This document shows positions 36,088 to 46,421 of a stretch of DNA of 64,000 bases, piece by piece. Within the stretch, counting starts at the first letter, position 1, and each line of letters begins with the position of its first letter. Source of the stretch: Camellia lanceoleosa. Its lineage: Eukaryota > Streptophyta > Magnoliopsida > Ericales > Theaceae. The stretch spans positions 83,977,893 to 84,041,892 of the forward strand of contig CM045762.1 of NCBI GenBank assembly GCA_025200525.1, given 5' to 3'. Both the position numbers and the translations under genes were made by a program. Below the pieces are notes generated by a model. That model saw only the letters and a list, made by a program, of their open reading frames with translations. It made no database searches and was not told the DNA's origin.

Positions 36088-36404
36088 AATCTTGTAACAC
36101 ACTACAACATTTTCTTAGTTTAGTGACATTTGAAAGTGCCACAAAACTATTCTTCTAATGACATTTTTTGGTCTTGTGGCATTTTGAACAAGTGCCACTT
36201 CTATCGGTGCCACGGTAGATACGAGTGCCACGGTAGATACTTGCAAGTGCCACTGCACCATCATGGCTAAAAACTTTCAATGACATTTTAATGTCATGGT
36301 AGATATTATTTGTGGCACTATCAAGGGCCATTAAAAAAGAGTTAGTGACACTTATAAGTGTCATTACACCATCAAGACTGAAAGTGACAATAATTCGTTG
36401 TAGA

Positions 36405-36500
36405 ACAATTAGATCTGCTCTTGCAGAGACTCGAACCGCCAACCTCTCGCACCATAAACCTTATACACCACTATTCCCACTACACCTCTATAGCACCATA
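36405..36500 (-). repeat. SINE-like / tRNA-like scrap with pol III box B
   Basis: On the minus strand GGTTCGAGTCTC (36426-36437) fits the RNA polymerase III box B. GTGTAGTGGGAA, about 45 bp upstream, is a weak box A. No cloverleaf can be formed with confidence, so it is probably a tRNA-derived SINE remnant. Confidence 0.35.
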
Positions 36501-36629
36501 TGATTATATATGCAATATATATTATTTATATAGTACATACATCTATATTAATATAAAAGTATATGTATAAACATAATTATTTTATTGAACATAATTTATG
36601 TAAAATAAACTATTTACTAGTAAAATAAA

Positions 36630-37100
36630 AAAAAGACCACTTTTGTGACTAAAATATTTTTTGATCGCCAATTCTATACTTTTGGCTACTAATTATTTTT
36701 AGTTGCTAAAAACTTAACTTTTGCCAACCAAAATCGGATTTGGTCACCGAAGATGCACTTTCACCAAAATTTTGGTTGCCAAAAATTTAATTCCACCTTA
36801 GGATTTTAGTTCTCCCGCGCTAAAAATAACCACTTTTGGCGACTAAACTTATTTTTTAGTCGCCAATTATAGACTTTTGGCTACTAAAATTTTTTTAGTC
36901 ACCAAAAAGCTTTACTTTGGGCTATTAAAATTTTTTTTGTCACTAAAACCCATATAATCAGCGACCAAACTTAGTTTTGGTCGCCAATTGTAGACTTTGG
37001 CTACTAATCTTTGTTTTAGTTCTTTGAAAGCTATACTTTTAGCGACCAAATTTTTTTTGGTCGAGAAATTTAGTCATTTAATATGCTTTTTCCTGTAGTG
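36630..37100. mobile_element. Right arm of a second CACTA family, nested
   Basis: Many TTTAGTCGCCAA-type subterminal repeats are followed by an end TTTTTCCTGTAGTG at 37100. The matching left end CACTACAGG was not found, so the element is truncated. The repeats match those at 38137-38800. Confidence 0.7.
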
Positions 37101-38136
37101 TATATTGAGTTTAATTTATTTATTTTTAATCATTTACTGCATTGTAAAAATTTTAAAAATATATTGGCATTTTTTGTTTTTTCAAAAATGTCATTATAAG
37201 CTTGGAAAGTTTTTGACTTAGTGGCATTTCTCAAAATGCTATAAAATATTTGTTTATGAAACTTTTCACCTAAGTGCTATAAAAAGTAATTTGCACCTAC
37301 CTAGTGTCCTGACATTTTTGAAAAAATGCCATTACTACTAAAGTTTAGTGGCATCTGTTGGTAAACGTCACGAACATAATTTTTTGTGTCATGATTTTAT
37401 AAAATGCCATAAAATTGATGTAACATTTCTTTATTGAAATGCCACTAGAGCCTTATATGTTTGTGGCTTTGTGGCATTTATCTAAATGTGTCACCAAATA
37501 TTATTTTTGTGGCATTTTTTAAAAACATGCCACTAGTATAGTGTCACTAAAGTATGTTTTTGTTATAATTTTGTGACACTTGTTTATTGAAATGTCACTA
37601 GAGCCTTTTATGTTTGTCGTTTTGTGGCATTTTTAAAAAACGTGCCACTAAATATCATTTTTGTGACATTTTCTAAAAATATGCCACTAGTGTAGTGCCA
37701 CTAAAGTATGTTTTTGTTGTAATTTTGTGACACTTGTTCATTGAAATGTCACTAGAGCCTTTTATGTTTGTCGTTTTGTGGCATTTTTCAAAAATGTGCC
37801 ACTAAATATCATTTTTTGTGACATTTTCTAAAAATATGTCACTAGTGTAGTGCCACTAAAGTATGTTTTTGTTGTAGTGACATGACATTCTAGATTACAT
37901 CGATAATCTACAAATACAATACATACATGTATTCTATTCAACAGCAACAATGTCATCCTCCATTGATGACGAAGGAAAAAATCTCTAACAGTTAAATACA
38001 CGGCTCTCTTAACTCAAATTCACAGTTGGTTCCACCATTTCAATTCATTAACGTTTTCAGTGAAAACATTTCAAAACAACAATTTTCCCTACTCACTTTC
38101 CACTTTCCACTTTCCATTTGCTGTTTCATTTCCCAA

Positions 38137-38800
38137 CACTACAACAAATGACACTTTTGGCGACTAAATTTTTAGTCGCCAAAGGTCAAGGTTTAGTCGC
38201 TGAAGGTTTTTAGTGACTAAATTGTTTGGTTGCTAGATTGGTCATTAACGGATTGCCGAGAAAGGTTTTGGCGACTAAAACAATTTTAGTCGCCAAAAGT
38301 ACTAAATTACTGACTAATATTTTAGTTGCCAAAAACTGCGAAATAAAATTAAATATCACATTTTTAGCGACTAAATATTTTGGTTGTCTAAAGTCTAATT
38401 GTTTTTTGGCTACTAATATTTGAGTCGCCTAAAGTCTCACTTTTTTCGATACTAAACTTTTAGTCTCCAAAATTGTTTTTGTTGTTCATTTTATCTTTTT
38501 TAGCTACCAAACGGTTTAGTTGCCTAAAGTCTTATTTTTTTTTGGCTACTAATCTTTTAGTCGCCCAAAGGCTCACTCTTTTTTTTTTGGTACTAAACTT
38601 TTAATTGCCAAAAAACTTTTGTTGTGCATCTTATTTTTCTTTAGCTACTAAACAGTTTAGTCGCCTAAAGTCTAATTGTTTTTTAGGTACTAAGCTTTTA
38701 GTCGCCAAATTTTTTTTTTTTCTATTTTTATTTTAGCTACTAACTATTTAGTTGCTAAAATATGTGCTTCCTTTTTTACTACAAATTGTTTAGTCACCAA
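38137..38800. mobile_element. Left arm of a CACTA element (TTTAGTCGCC repeats)
   Basis: It starts CACTACAACAAATGACAC, followed by about 15 copies of TTTAGTCGCC(A/T)AA, both direct and inverted (GGCGACTAAA). No partner right end was found to the right in this window. Either the element is very long and decayed, or the other end is lost. Confidence 0.7.
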
Positions 38801-41800
38801 AAACATGATTTCATGTTTTCTCTCAAAAGTATAATTTCTCCACAACCTATATGTATTCCGTGCAACGTGTAATATGTATATAAACAAAACAATACATATA
38901 TTATCAACCATTCCACAATCTACATCCATTTCACTTCCAACCATCCAAAAAGGAATAACTTAAAATGTCAAATCCCATACAAACCAACTATAGTCCAAAC
39001 TAAAATAATAATTCCATACAAAATAGAGAAGCATACAAAAATCAAGCCCTCCATATACAAAAATATATATTTACTACCATACCAAAAGGCCATTTGGCAC
39101 GGTACAAAATACCATCGTAATTTGTATCATGACAAAAGGTAATGTATATACCACGATAGTAATTATCATTTCCATGCCAAAAGTAATCTGTATGAGTAAT
39201 ACTAATCCACACAAAAACAGAGGACAAAAAAATTAGTAGGATTATAAAAAAGTTTAAATTGTCCTCCATACACAAAAATGGATTATCCACAAGTCCATGC
39301 GAAAGGCAAAAAAAAAAAAAAATTGCACCCATTAGAAATATCTCATCATTCCAACAAAAGGGGAGGGGGGGGTTTAACATGCATTTAAGGTAGAACAACC
39401 CATAAATACCTTTTTGGAAATAAAATCATATATATGTATCATGAAAGATAAATTCTAGGCAACTGCACAAACATTCAAACTTGAACAGAACGACATCGAT
39501 TTGTAAATATTTGACACACTCAGGAGACCCTTGACATGTTTGGAACATCATAGAAACAAAATGATGAAACCCAAGAAACAGATGCTTCGCATCAAAATGA
39601 TCTAAAATTCAAGAACAAAATGGAAATGTCTAAATTACTAACACTAGCCAGGAATCACTTTCAAGAAGTACACAAACAACATTCTTCAAAGCACTTAGGA
39701 GTGTTCATCAACATGCCATTCCAAGCATAGCAACAAAGCCTTACAAATCCAAATCAAGGAGTTATCTCAAGAAGAAGGGAGCAAAAAAAAAAAAAAAAAA
39801 AAGTTTGTATAGCCTTTCTCAATGAATATTGCCCATGCCAACTATAGGGCGCTTGCCACTATCCTATGTTTTCATTTTCTTCATTTTTTTATTTTTTTTT
39901 TATAAATTCTTTTGGGAGCAGATTTCATTCTCTTGTTGATGTCACTATACATTAATATGTCAAACCCATTGTCAAAATTATCTACAGATTGACATGGCAA
40001 CCTAGTTTTCTACTTGAAAGAATAAATTTGTCAGTTGTTGGTTTCTAAAGCATAGAGTAATTCTACACATACTAACAATCTTACTAAAAATACAAGAGGC
40101 CAAATGTGATTGGTTGTAAAACAAGAAAAGATATTTAAACATCCAATGATATTTGGACATGTATGTTTTTAGTAAGATTTAAGTAGATGTAGCATTGCTC
40201 CAAAAGCATAATGTTATGCAAGCTAAAAATAAGTTCTCAGTTTTGCAACAAGAAGTACAAGATCATACCATCAACAGGTAAAAAAGGCAACTGCTAAAAA
40301 TCCATCTTTATATGGCTATTTCTATAAACAGTGCAAACCAAATAAAATGAATCAGCAAACAAGAAACGACATGTGAATCCAAAAAATACAAAATAAAGTA
40401 CTTTAAAACTTGAATTTTAAAGAAAAACAATGAATAATCAAATTGTTAAAGCATCTGTTAGAGATGCATGAATTTTTTTGAAAGGCAATCAAGTTAATTT
40501 TTAAAACCAGTGAATCCAACTACTGTACATTGAACATTGGTAAGACAAGGCAATCAAGTAAATTCTTGAGTCAAGGCATCAAGGCTACATAGGGTGCCTA
40601 AGGCTAAGAGGAGGAGCCTGAGGCCGGCCAAGGCTAGGCAATATGCTAGGGCCAAATTGGCTTGAGACAAGGCCATGAGTGAGGTAAATGCCTTGTGATG
40701 TGAAGTCAACCTGTGTAGCTAATGGTAGGCATGTCATACAAAACACAAATACCTACACTAAGAAAGTGCATTTAAGTACTTCCAATTGATCTTCAGAAAA
40801 CACGACATGAAATTTTAGGAACTAGTGAAATCAAAAACGTTTAAAACCCTACCACTAAATTGCAGGGAAAGGTTTTTTTTTTCTTCCCAGAAAGTAAACC
40901 CTGGAAAAACTTTCACGTTTATTCCATCTCGACACACTCCTCAATAATTGCCACGAAAAGTGCAAAAAAAAAAAAAAAAATCACAATCTTTATGTAGTTT
41001 CTAAGAATTAAGATTTGACAAAATGCAAGTAATTAGAACAGAAATTGTACACATTAAACAAAGAGAACTAAGAGTGGCCAAGAGCTGCAAAAATAAAATA
41101 GAAAATTAAACATGCATATGGTATGAACATTTAACATATAAAATTTACCAAGGCATGAAAGAATCAACAAAAATCCATATTAGCTCCCCTGCACAGTCTC
41201 TTTCTTCCTTGAGAAAAGAGTGGGAGAGAGAACAGAAGGTTATAGGAAAAACATGAATTAACCAAGAATGACAACAACGAGAAAACAATGAGTTCACAAA
41301 TATCAACCAAAGACGAGTATATCTTACACAACATTGTAAAATTGTCTGGTTTAACAATCTCACAACATCTATTATGAAAGGGAAAGAATAATGAAGAGAG
41401 CCTCAGAAGTCAGAACCAAACGACAACGTAACATAAAATAATAGAATTCAAAATAAATAAATGAATGAAGAGTAACACATGGAAATATATATATACACAC
41501 ACATATACATGAATAAGGCAATGAATTCTTGGTCAATACCTTTGGAGTTAGGACGTGAACTGAAATTTTTTTATTAGTGATGTAAATAAATGAAGAAGGC
41601 AGTACTTGGTCTTTCTAGTGCCCATGTTGAATGTAAAAACAATATAAATTAATGAGGACTAATAAGAACTAGATGTTGAGAGGCTTACCACTGGGAATGT
41701 GGTAGTAAATTTTCAGTGGATCTGCACAAATAATTCAAACCTGTTGTTACAGAATTTGATTTGGGTTATAACTCTATCATCTGACAGCTCCTATAGTTGA

Positions 41801-42469
41801 ATTAAACTATTTAAACCACAAGGAATATACTCTCTAATGGATTTTGAAAGCAATTACAGAGTACCTCAACTATCCAAAGATTTAGTTAGAATCAACCCGT
41901 TGCAATTAATGATCAAATAAAGAAAATTATAAAATCTTAAGCACAAAAAATTGTTTTAAAGATCAAATCAAAGTTGAGTAGATAGATTAGGAAATAAAGT
42001 CCCTGATATTTCCAGTAATATAAAATCCACAATTTTTCCTCTAATTCTTTGACTTCTCAGTAAACAGGTATGTGTAGTTTTCACTCACAATGCCATACAA
42101 AAAACTCACAAGTTTTGTCTAGCATTTTACCCAAAACTAAGGTGTATATTTTGATAAAACACAATGACTTCTTAAATTATAGATTATTTATGACAACCTA
42201 TGTTCACACACAAATTCATATCAAATCCGACCGGTTAGCTGACAAATTATTATTGTATTCGTAGCTTATTTTAAGAGTTTTATGCAATAATAAGCTATGT
42301 ATTAGGTTTTATGCTTGGCAATCCCGTTTGACAAAACTCCTTTCAGTTGTATTTTTATTCGCTTTTTATATTTCAATGAGGCTATGAGTATTTAGATGCA
42401 AATCCAACTCGAATTGTACTTTGCAGAGAAGTTTCAGAAGTTAATTCTTTCAAATTTTCCACTTCACTG
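38801..42469. other. 3.7 kb of AT-rich DNA, no gene recognised
   Basis: Poly-A/T runs, short TA and CA repeats, no long ORF on either strand. A GC-richer patch at 40560-40720 repeats AAGGC and CCTAAGGC words (probably a decayed MITE). It could be the interior of the CACTA element that begins at 38137, but no transposase motif is visible. Confidence 0.5.
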
Positions 42470-42840
42470 ACTATGACGGAGATCGAGCTTCCCGGTCAGC
42501 TCGCGGGGGTCCAGGGGGCAGTGCCCCTTTGCGGGTCCCGGGCAGTGCCAAAAAGGGGTTAAGGGGCAACGCCCCCGAAGCAAAATGCAAAAGTGCATTC
42601 AAAGTTGCTTGTCCGCTCGAGCAGCTGTTTGTACGTTCGAGCGGAGAATGTTGGATTCCAGAAGTTTGTCTGCAAATATACTGTGAGGCGTGTTTTTATA
42701 TTTGAGCGTCTATTTCCCTGCTCGAGCATACATCCTGGTTTGGAACATGGGATGTAGAGTCCCGCTCGAGCGTCCATTCCTACGCTCGAGCGGACCTCGC
42801 GATCTCAGCTTCTATAAAACCTCAAGTTGCTCCAAATCTA
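42470..42840 (+). repeat. GC-rich LTR-like fragment with paired CTCGAG palindromes and TATA box
   Basis: It opens with a GC-rich block (42480-42590) holding AGGGGGCAGTGCCCC and GGGCAACGCCCC dyads. Three paired palindromes with 10-bp spacers follow: 42614-42643, 42699-42728 and 42763-42792. A TATAAAA box (42813-42819) sits 20 bp after the last. This looks like the promoter part of an LTR. Neither LTR end was identified; it joins directly to the family 2 LTR fragment at about 42845. Confidence 0.6.
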
Positions 42841-42844
42841 GGGT

Positions 42845-43690
42845 TACGCTTCTATAGACACCCCATTTTTTTAAGACTTGGGCACCTCAGGTTGATCATT
42901 CGGTGATGAAAGTTAAGCTATGCAAAGGTTCGATTTTTTCGGCAAGAAGAGCTCCAAATCCCAATCTTACACCCCATTTTGGACCAAAAATGTTTTTGAC
43001 CAAAATTATTTTAGACCTTAAAACCCTCTCTTTCAAAATATTTTTGAAAATGCTTCTATGATGTTCCGAGCGTTAAATATTGCGCTTTTCGATAAACTGA
43101 GCAAGGACAAAGTAGAAATAAATGAAGGAGAGGTGAACTCTTTGAAACATCTTTCAAAAAACCTTATTTAGAGGTTTGGAGTTGAAAAAAATAGGAGGGG
43201 AGGAAAGAAAACTAGTTGAGGAGAAGTTAGGCATTAATTCGGCTAGGACCAAAACTGAGCAATCTTCACTAAAATAGGCATATCTTTTTGCACACTTGGA
43301 ATTTTGATATGAGGCTTCCACTATTGGAAAGTAGACTTCCGGAGCTTCAATTTAGACTCAGGAATGACCTGAAAAGGAGTCCGGATGAAGGCGTTATGCC
43401 TATTTGAAGTCGGGGCCAGAAACCAATTTTTTGCTTGCCGACCACTAGTGGCCTGCCGGCCATCATTGGTGGCCTGCCAGCCACTGGTTTAAAAAAACTC
43501 AGATTTTTGCAAATATTTACCTCCAGCTGTTTGCACAAAGTTCCAGCTGTCCATTTGATGATATTTTTGACCTAAGGCTCTTGTTTGCTATATATAGATG
43601 AGTTATCTCTCATATTTCAAGGTTAGAAAAATTTTGAGAGTCTCTCTCTCTATAATTCTCTCTCTCTCTAACTCTCTCTCTCCCTCTCTT

Positions 43691-43733
<43 letters not shown>

Positions 43734-44145
43734 CAAGTTTGTGCAAATTAGCCTACATACACTTTAAGCTTGCCTATCAACCCTTAACCAAAGTTACTTA
43801 TCTTTGGGCTGAGGTTACTTGGGACCCTTTTTGAGCCCTAGAATGTGGTCTTGGCTTGATTTATTGCCTCATTTGTGTCTTCCCTTCAAGAGGTATAACA
43901 CTTGCTTTGTTAGCTTGTTTTACATACTTACTTTGCCATCTCTTTCCACTGTTTTTGGGCTGCTCTGGGTGCTGATTTTGAACTGTAAAAAACTCTGTTT
44001 TTATGGCCTAAAGGTGGTGGTTTGAGGCCATTTTCAATTAGGGGGTGGTTCACCATTCTTACTTCTTTGCATGTAAAGATTTTTTACCTTTGTTCACCAC
44101 TTTCAAACCAACTTTTTTGGGCTTTTTAACCACTGAATTTCAGAG
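42845..44145 (+). repeat. Family 2 LTR fragment (plus orientation)
   Basis: It is homologous, in reverse, to about 9100-10000. Shared features are the AAGACTTGGGCA start, a GCCGGCCA patch (43438-43490), TATA box (43589-43596), CT microsatellite, the TTTTTGGGCTGCTC.. block and the AATTTCAGAG end. It stops abruptly at 44145, where Tat gag begins on the other strand. Confidence 0.75.
43640..43731. repeat. (CT)n microsatellite in LTR
   Basis: A long interrupted CT tract just downstream of a TATA-like box, in the likely LTR leader. Confidence 0.95.
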
Positions 44146-45081
44146 GCGTGAATCCCGTCTTCAATATCGCTTAGCCCGATTTCGTGATTCAGGGCTCCAT
44201 GGTGGCACAGCGTTTATCGGCTATACGACTTCAGGCGGGGCCGACTTGGTGGCTTTATGCCCGTCTTTGACTCGGAGGGCATCGTCTTCTACTTTGCAGT
44301 ATTCCTCAACTTTTTTCATCAACGCCCAGACCGTCTTTGGGGGCCGTCTGGTCAAAGAGCTGCGAAGGGCACTGTCTGGATGTAACCCCATCTTGAAGGC
44401 GCTAATGGCCATGGAGTCATTGCATGCATCATCTACCAGATTAAAACATTCCCAATACCGCACCGAATATACACGAAGGGTTTCTCCCAGTTGAATCTGC
44501 ATTGCCCACAGAGAATCGGCTTGCTTCGGCTGGACCTCATTAGTGATGAACCTTGCCCTAAAGGATTTTTGGAGTTAGTGGAAGCTCTTGATCGAAGCCG
44601 GCTCTAGTTTATAATACCACCTGACAGCCTCTTCATCTAAATCATTCCTTCTTCGCTTTTTTCGTGCACGCGGACTTCCCTCAGAAGAACTGGAGATGTC
44701 AACTCGTCCCTTCTTTGTAGATTCTAGGGACGACGAGTCAGAGCCACTATCATGTCTCCGAATTCGGGGTCGTCGACCATCCCTTCTCAGAGGTCGTCTT
44801 GGGTCTTGGTACGCGGCCTGTTGGGATTTTGCCACTTTCAAGGCCAAATCTTGTCGAAGGCGCTCATTCTCAGCCATCATGCTTTCCAACCTTTGTTTGT
44901 TTTGCTTTGCTTGCTCCATAATCGCTTGCATTGTCTCATGAGCAGATGTCGAAGGTGAATTGAAGTTCAGGACCCTTCTTGCGATAATATTCTCTGGCCC
45001 AAGCATGTTGCTTGGTGTGGTTTCGTCTTGTGGCATAGGGTCGCCAGCAACTACTGGAGGATCTTCTGTCATGCCCACCAT
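44146..45081 (-). pseudogene. Ty3/gypsy (Tat-type) Gag with one internal stop
   Basis: On the minus strand a Gag frame starts at 45081 (MVGMTEDPPVV). It carries a coiled-coil-like acidic/basic region (residues about 55-85, E-Q-A-K-Q-N-K-Q-R-L-E-S) and a long Arg/Ser-rich stretch. It is then cut by a TAA at 44575-44577. The same frame continues to 44221 with the Retrotrans_gag core: ETLRVYSVRYWECFNLVDD..AFKMGLHP..SLTRRPPKTVWALMKKVEEY. A single nonsense change thus separates two halves of one ORF. The PBS and LTR lie directly upstream. It ends against an unrelated LTR fragment at 44145. Confidence 0.82.
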
Positions 45082-45096
45082 GGATGTGCTTGAGTA

Positions 45097-45114
45097 TTCC
45101 CACAGGCGGCGCCA
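45097..45114 (-). other. Primer-binding site of the Tat-type element
   Basis: TGGCGCCGCCTGTGGGAA on the minus strand, directly after the LTR end (..CCCCACA plus AT). It resembles the PBS region of many plant Tat/Retand-like elements. Confidence 0.7.
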
Positions 45115-45116
45115 AT

Positions 45117-45576
45117 TGTGGGGATGTGGTTTGGAAATGGTTTGGAAATACTCTTTGAATCCTAGGGGACGCTCGTAATCCTCAGCTGGTAACCTGAAAA
45201 AGAATGAACACTCCGGTCGGGGGTGCCGGAATTAGCACTCCGACGGATAAGTCAGTATTTACTCTCTCGATTGCTTGTATTTTAAGTTAAGCGTGCTAGT
45301 TCTCACATACCTCTCTCTGGATGATGTTCTTCTATTTATATCTTTTCTTTCTTGGGCTTCAGGGTTGGGCCCACTTTCAATTCGTCGTATAACTATTTAC
45401 TCGGCTCCTTTTGTTGCAAACCGCTCTTCATTCGGCCCCTTACTCAACTGGTTATTTGGCTAAATAGGGTACCTCTGGATTGTATGTATAAGACGGGGCC
45501 GAATGCGATGTATGAATTTCGACTCTCTAGGTCCAACTATTCGGCCTCTTTACGTCTCATGATATTCGGCCCCCAC
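45117..45576 (-). repeat. 5' LTR of the Tat-type element
   Basis: 460 bp. In element orientation it starts TGTGGGGGCCGAATATC and ends CATCCCCACA. It contains a block like CACTCCGACGG and GGGGTGCCGGAA, seen in many plant Ty3 LTR leaders, and a TATA-like ATATAAATAG (about 45335). The other LTR is not in the window. Confidence 0.75.
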
Positions 45577-45960
45577 ATTAGCCAAAACCCCTTTTTAATT
45601 GTCAAAATTCCAACTGGTGGATACACAGCCACAACCCAACCCAACCCGACATAACATTAATCAAACAATAACAAGACCCAATTAACATCTTTTTAACAAC
45701 CAAAGCTCTAATTCATTAATGTAAACACATAGCCCAACAATTACTCAACTTTAATTCCTTTCATTTTATTAAACCCTTCATTACAAATTAGGGCTTTTCA
45801 CCACTTGCATGTGGTTTCAAAAGGGACAAAGCTTGGTTTTGGAAGCATGGCATTGCATAGTATTCATGTTATAACATTGTTTAAAACATATATACTTTGT
45901 TAATATCTTTCTATTGGATTTTGTGCTTACCCTAGTGGATTTGTGTAGGAAAGGATGAGG
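45577..45960 (-). mobile_element. Decayed internal part of gypsy element D
   Basis: This lies downstream (minus) of the short Gag-start ORF at 45970-46281. No recognisable protein. A GGGTT/GGTTG repeat occurs at 45633-45652. Element D is cut here by the Tat-type LTR. Confidence 0.45.
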
Positions 45961-45969
45961 TGATCCCTC

Positions 45970-46281
45970 CTAACTAAAGACGTGGGAAGTGTTTGAGAGC
46001 ACGAGGCTCTTTTTCTTCCATTGTTTATTTTGACAAGCTAAGGGCTTTACAAGTATATCTCCAGTCCTTTCATCAGTATTACCCTCTATAGATTCCTCCT
46101 CTGTGTCAGACTCAATCACAATCACCTCCATTGGGTTGTACATAGGTGCATTTTGTTCAGGTTCAAACTCAGGCTCATAGTCTTGTATTGGTGACTCCAC
46201 TTCTTCACTCGAGTCAAACTCTATTTCATAATTTCCCACCAAATCTTCCTCATGAGAGTTAACATTCGATGATCTTGGCAT
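45970..46281 (-). pseudogene. Acidic N-terminal ORF of gypsy element D
   Basis: A 103-codon minus-strand ORF beginning MPRSSNVNSHEEDLVG and very rich in Glu/Asp and Ser. It starts about 120 bp downstream of a clear PBS and LTR, so it occupies the place of gag. No Gag core domain is visible. It could be a truncated Gag or an extra ORF. Confidence 0.55.
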
Positions 46282-46404
46282 CCTACAATTAAAAAGGTTC
46301 TAACTTAGTTATGTCACAGAAAATTACAAGGCAACGTAAGGTTTTCATAAATAAATAATTAATTAATTAATTAATTGCTACCCATGGCCCAAAGGTTTGA
46401 ATCT

Positions 46405-46418
46405 AGGCTCTGATACCA
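46405..46418 (-). other. Primer-binding site of gypsy element D
   Basis: On the minus strand TGGTATCAGAGCCT follows the LTR end after three bases. It is a perfect match to the usual initiator-Met tRNA-type PBS. Confidence 0.85.
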
Positions 46419-46421
46419 AAT

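Larger units (their letters stand above)
36100..37879. mobile_element. Non-autonomous CACTA (En/Spm-like) element
   Basis: 1780 bp, starting CACTACAACATTTTC and ending TTTTTGTTGTAGTG. A 3-bp target duplication ACA lies at 36097-36099 and 37880-37882. Subterminal arms are full of TGGCA/TGACA-TTT repeats such as GTGGCATTTTT and AGTGCCACTAAAGT, as expected for this superfamily. No transposase ORF. It contains the right arm of another CACTA family (about 36630-37100) and a SINE-like scrap (36405-36500). Confidence 0.85.

Noticed and set aside
36405..36500. Possible tRNA gene
   Set aside because: Box B is good but no acceptor, D or anticodon arm can be formed; kept only as a SINE-like scrap.
44045..44494. 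149-codon plus-strand ORF
   Set aside because: Antisense shadow of the Tat gag frame and of the adjoining LTR fragment.
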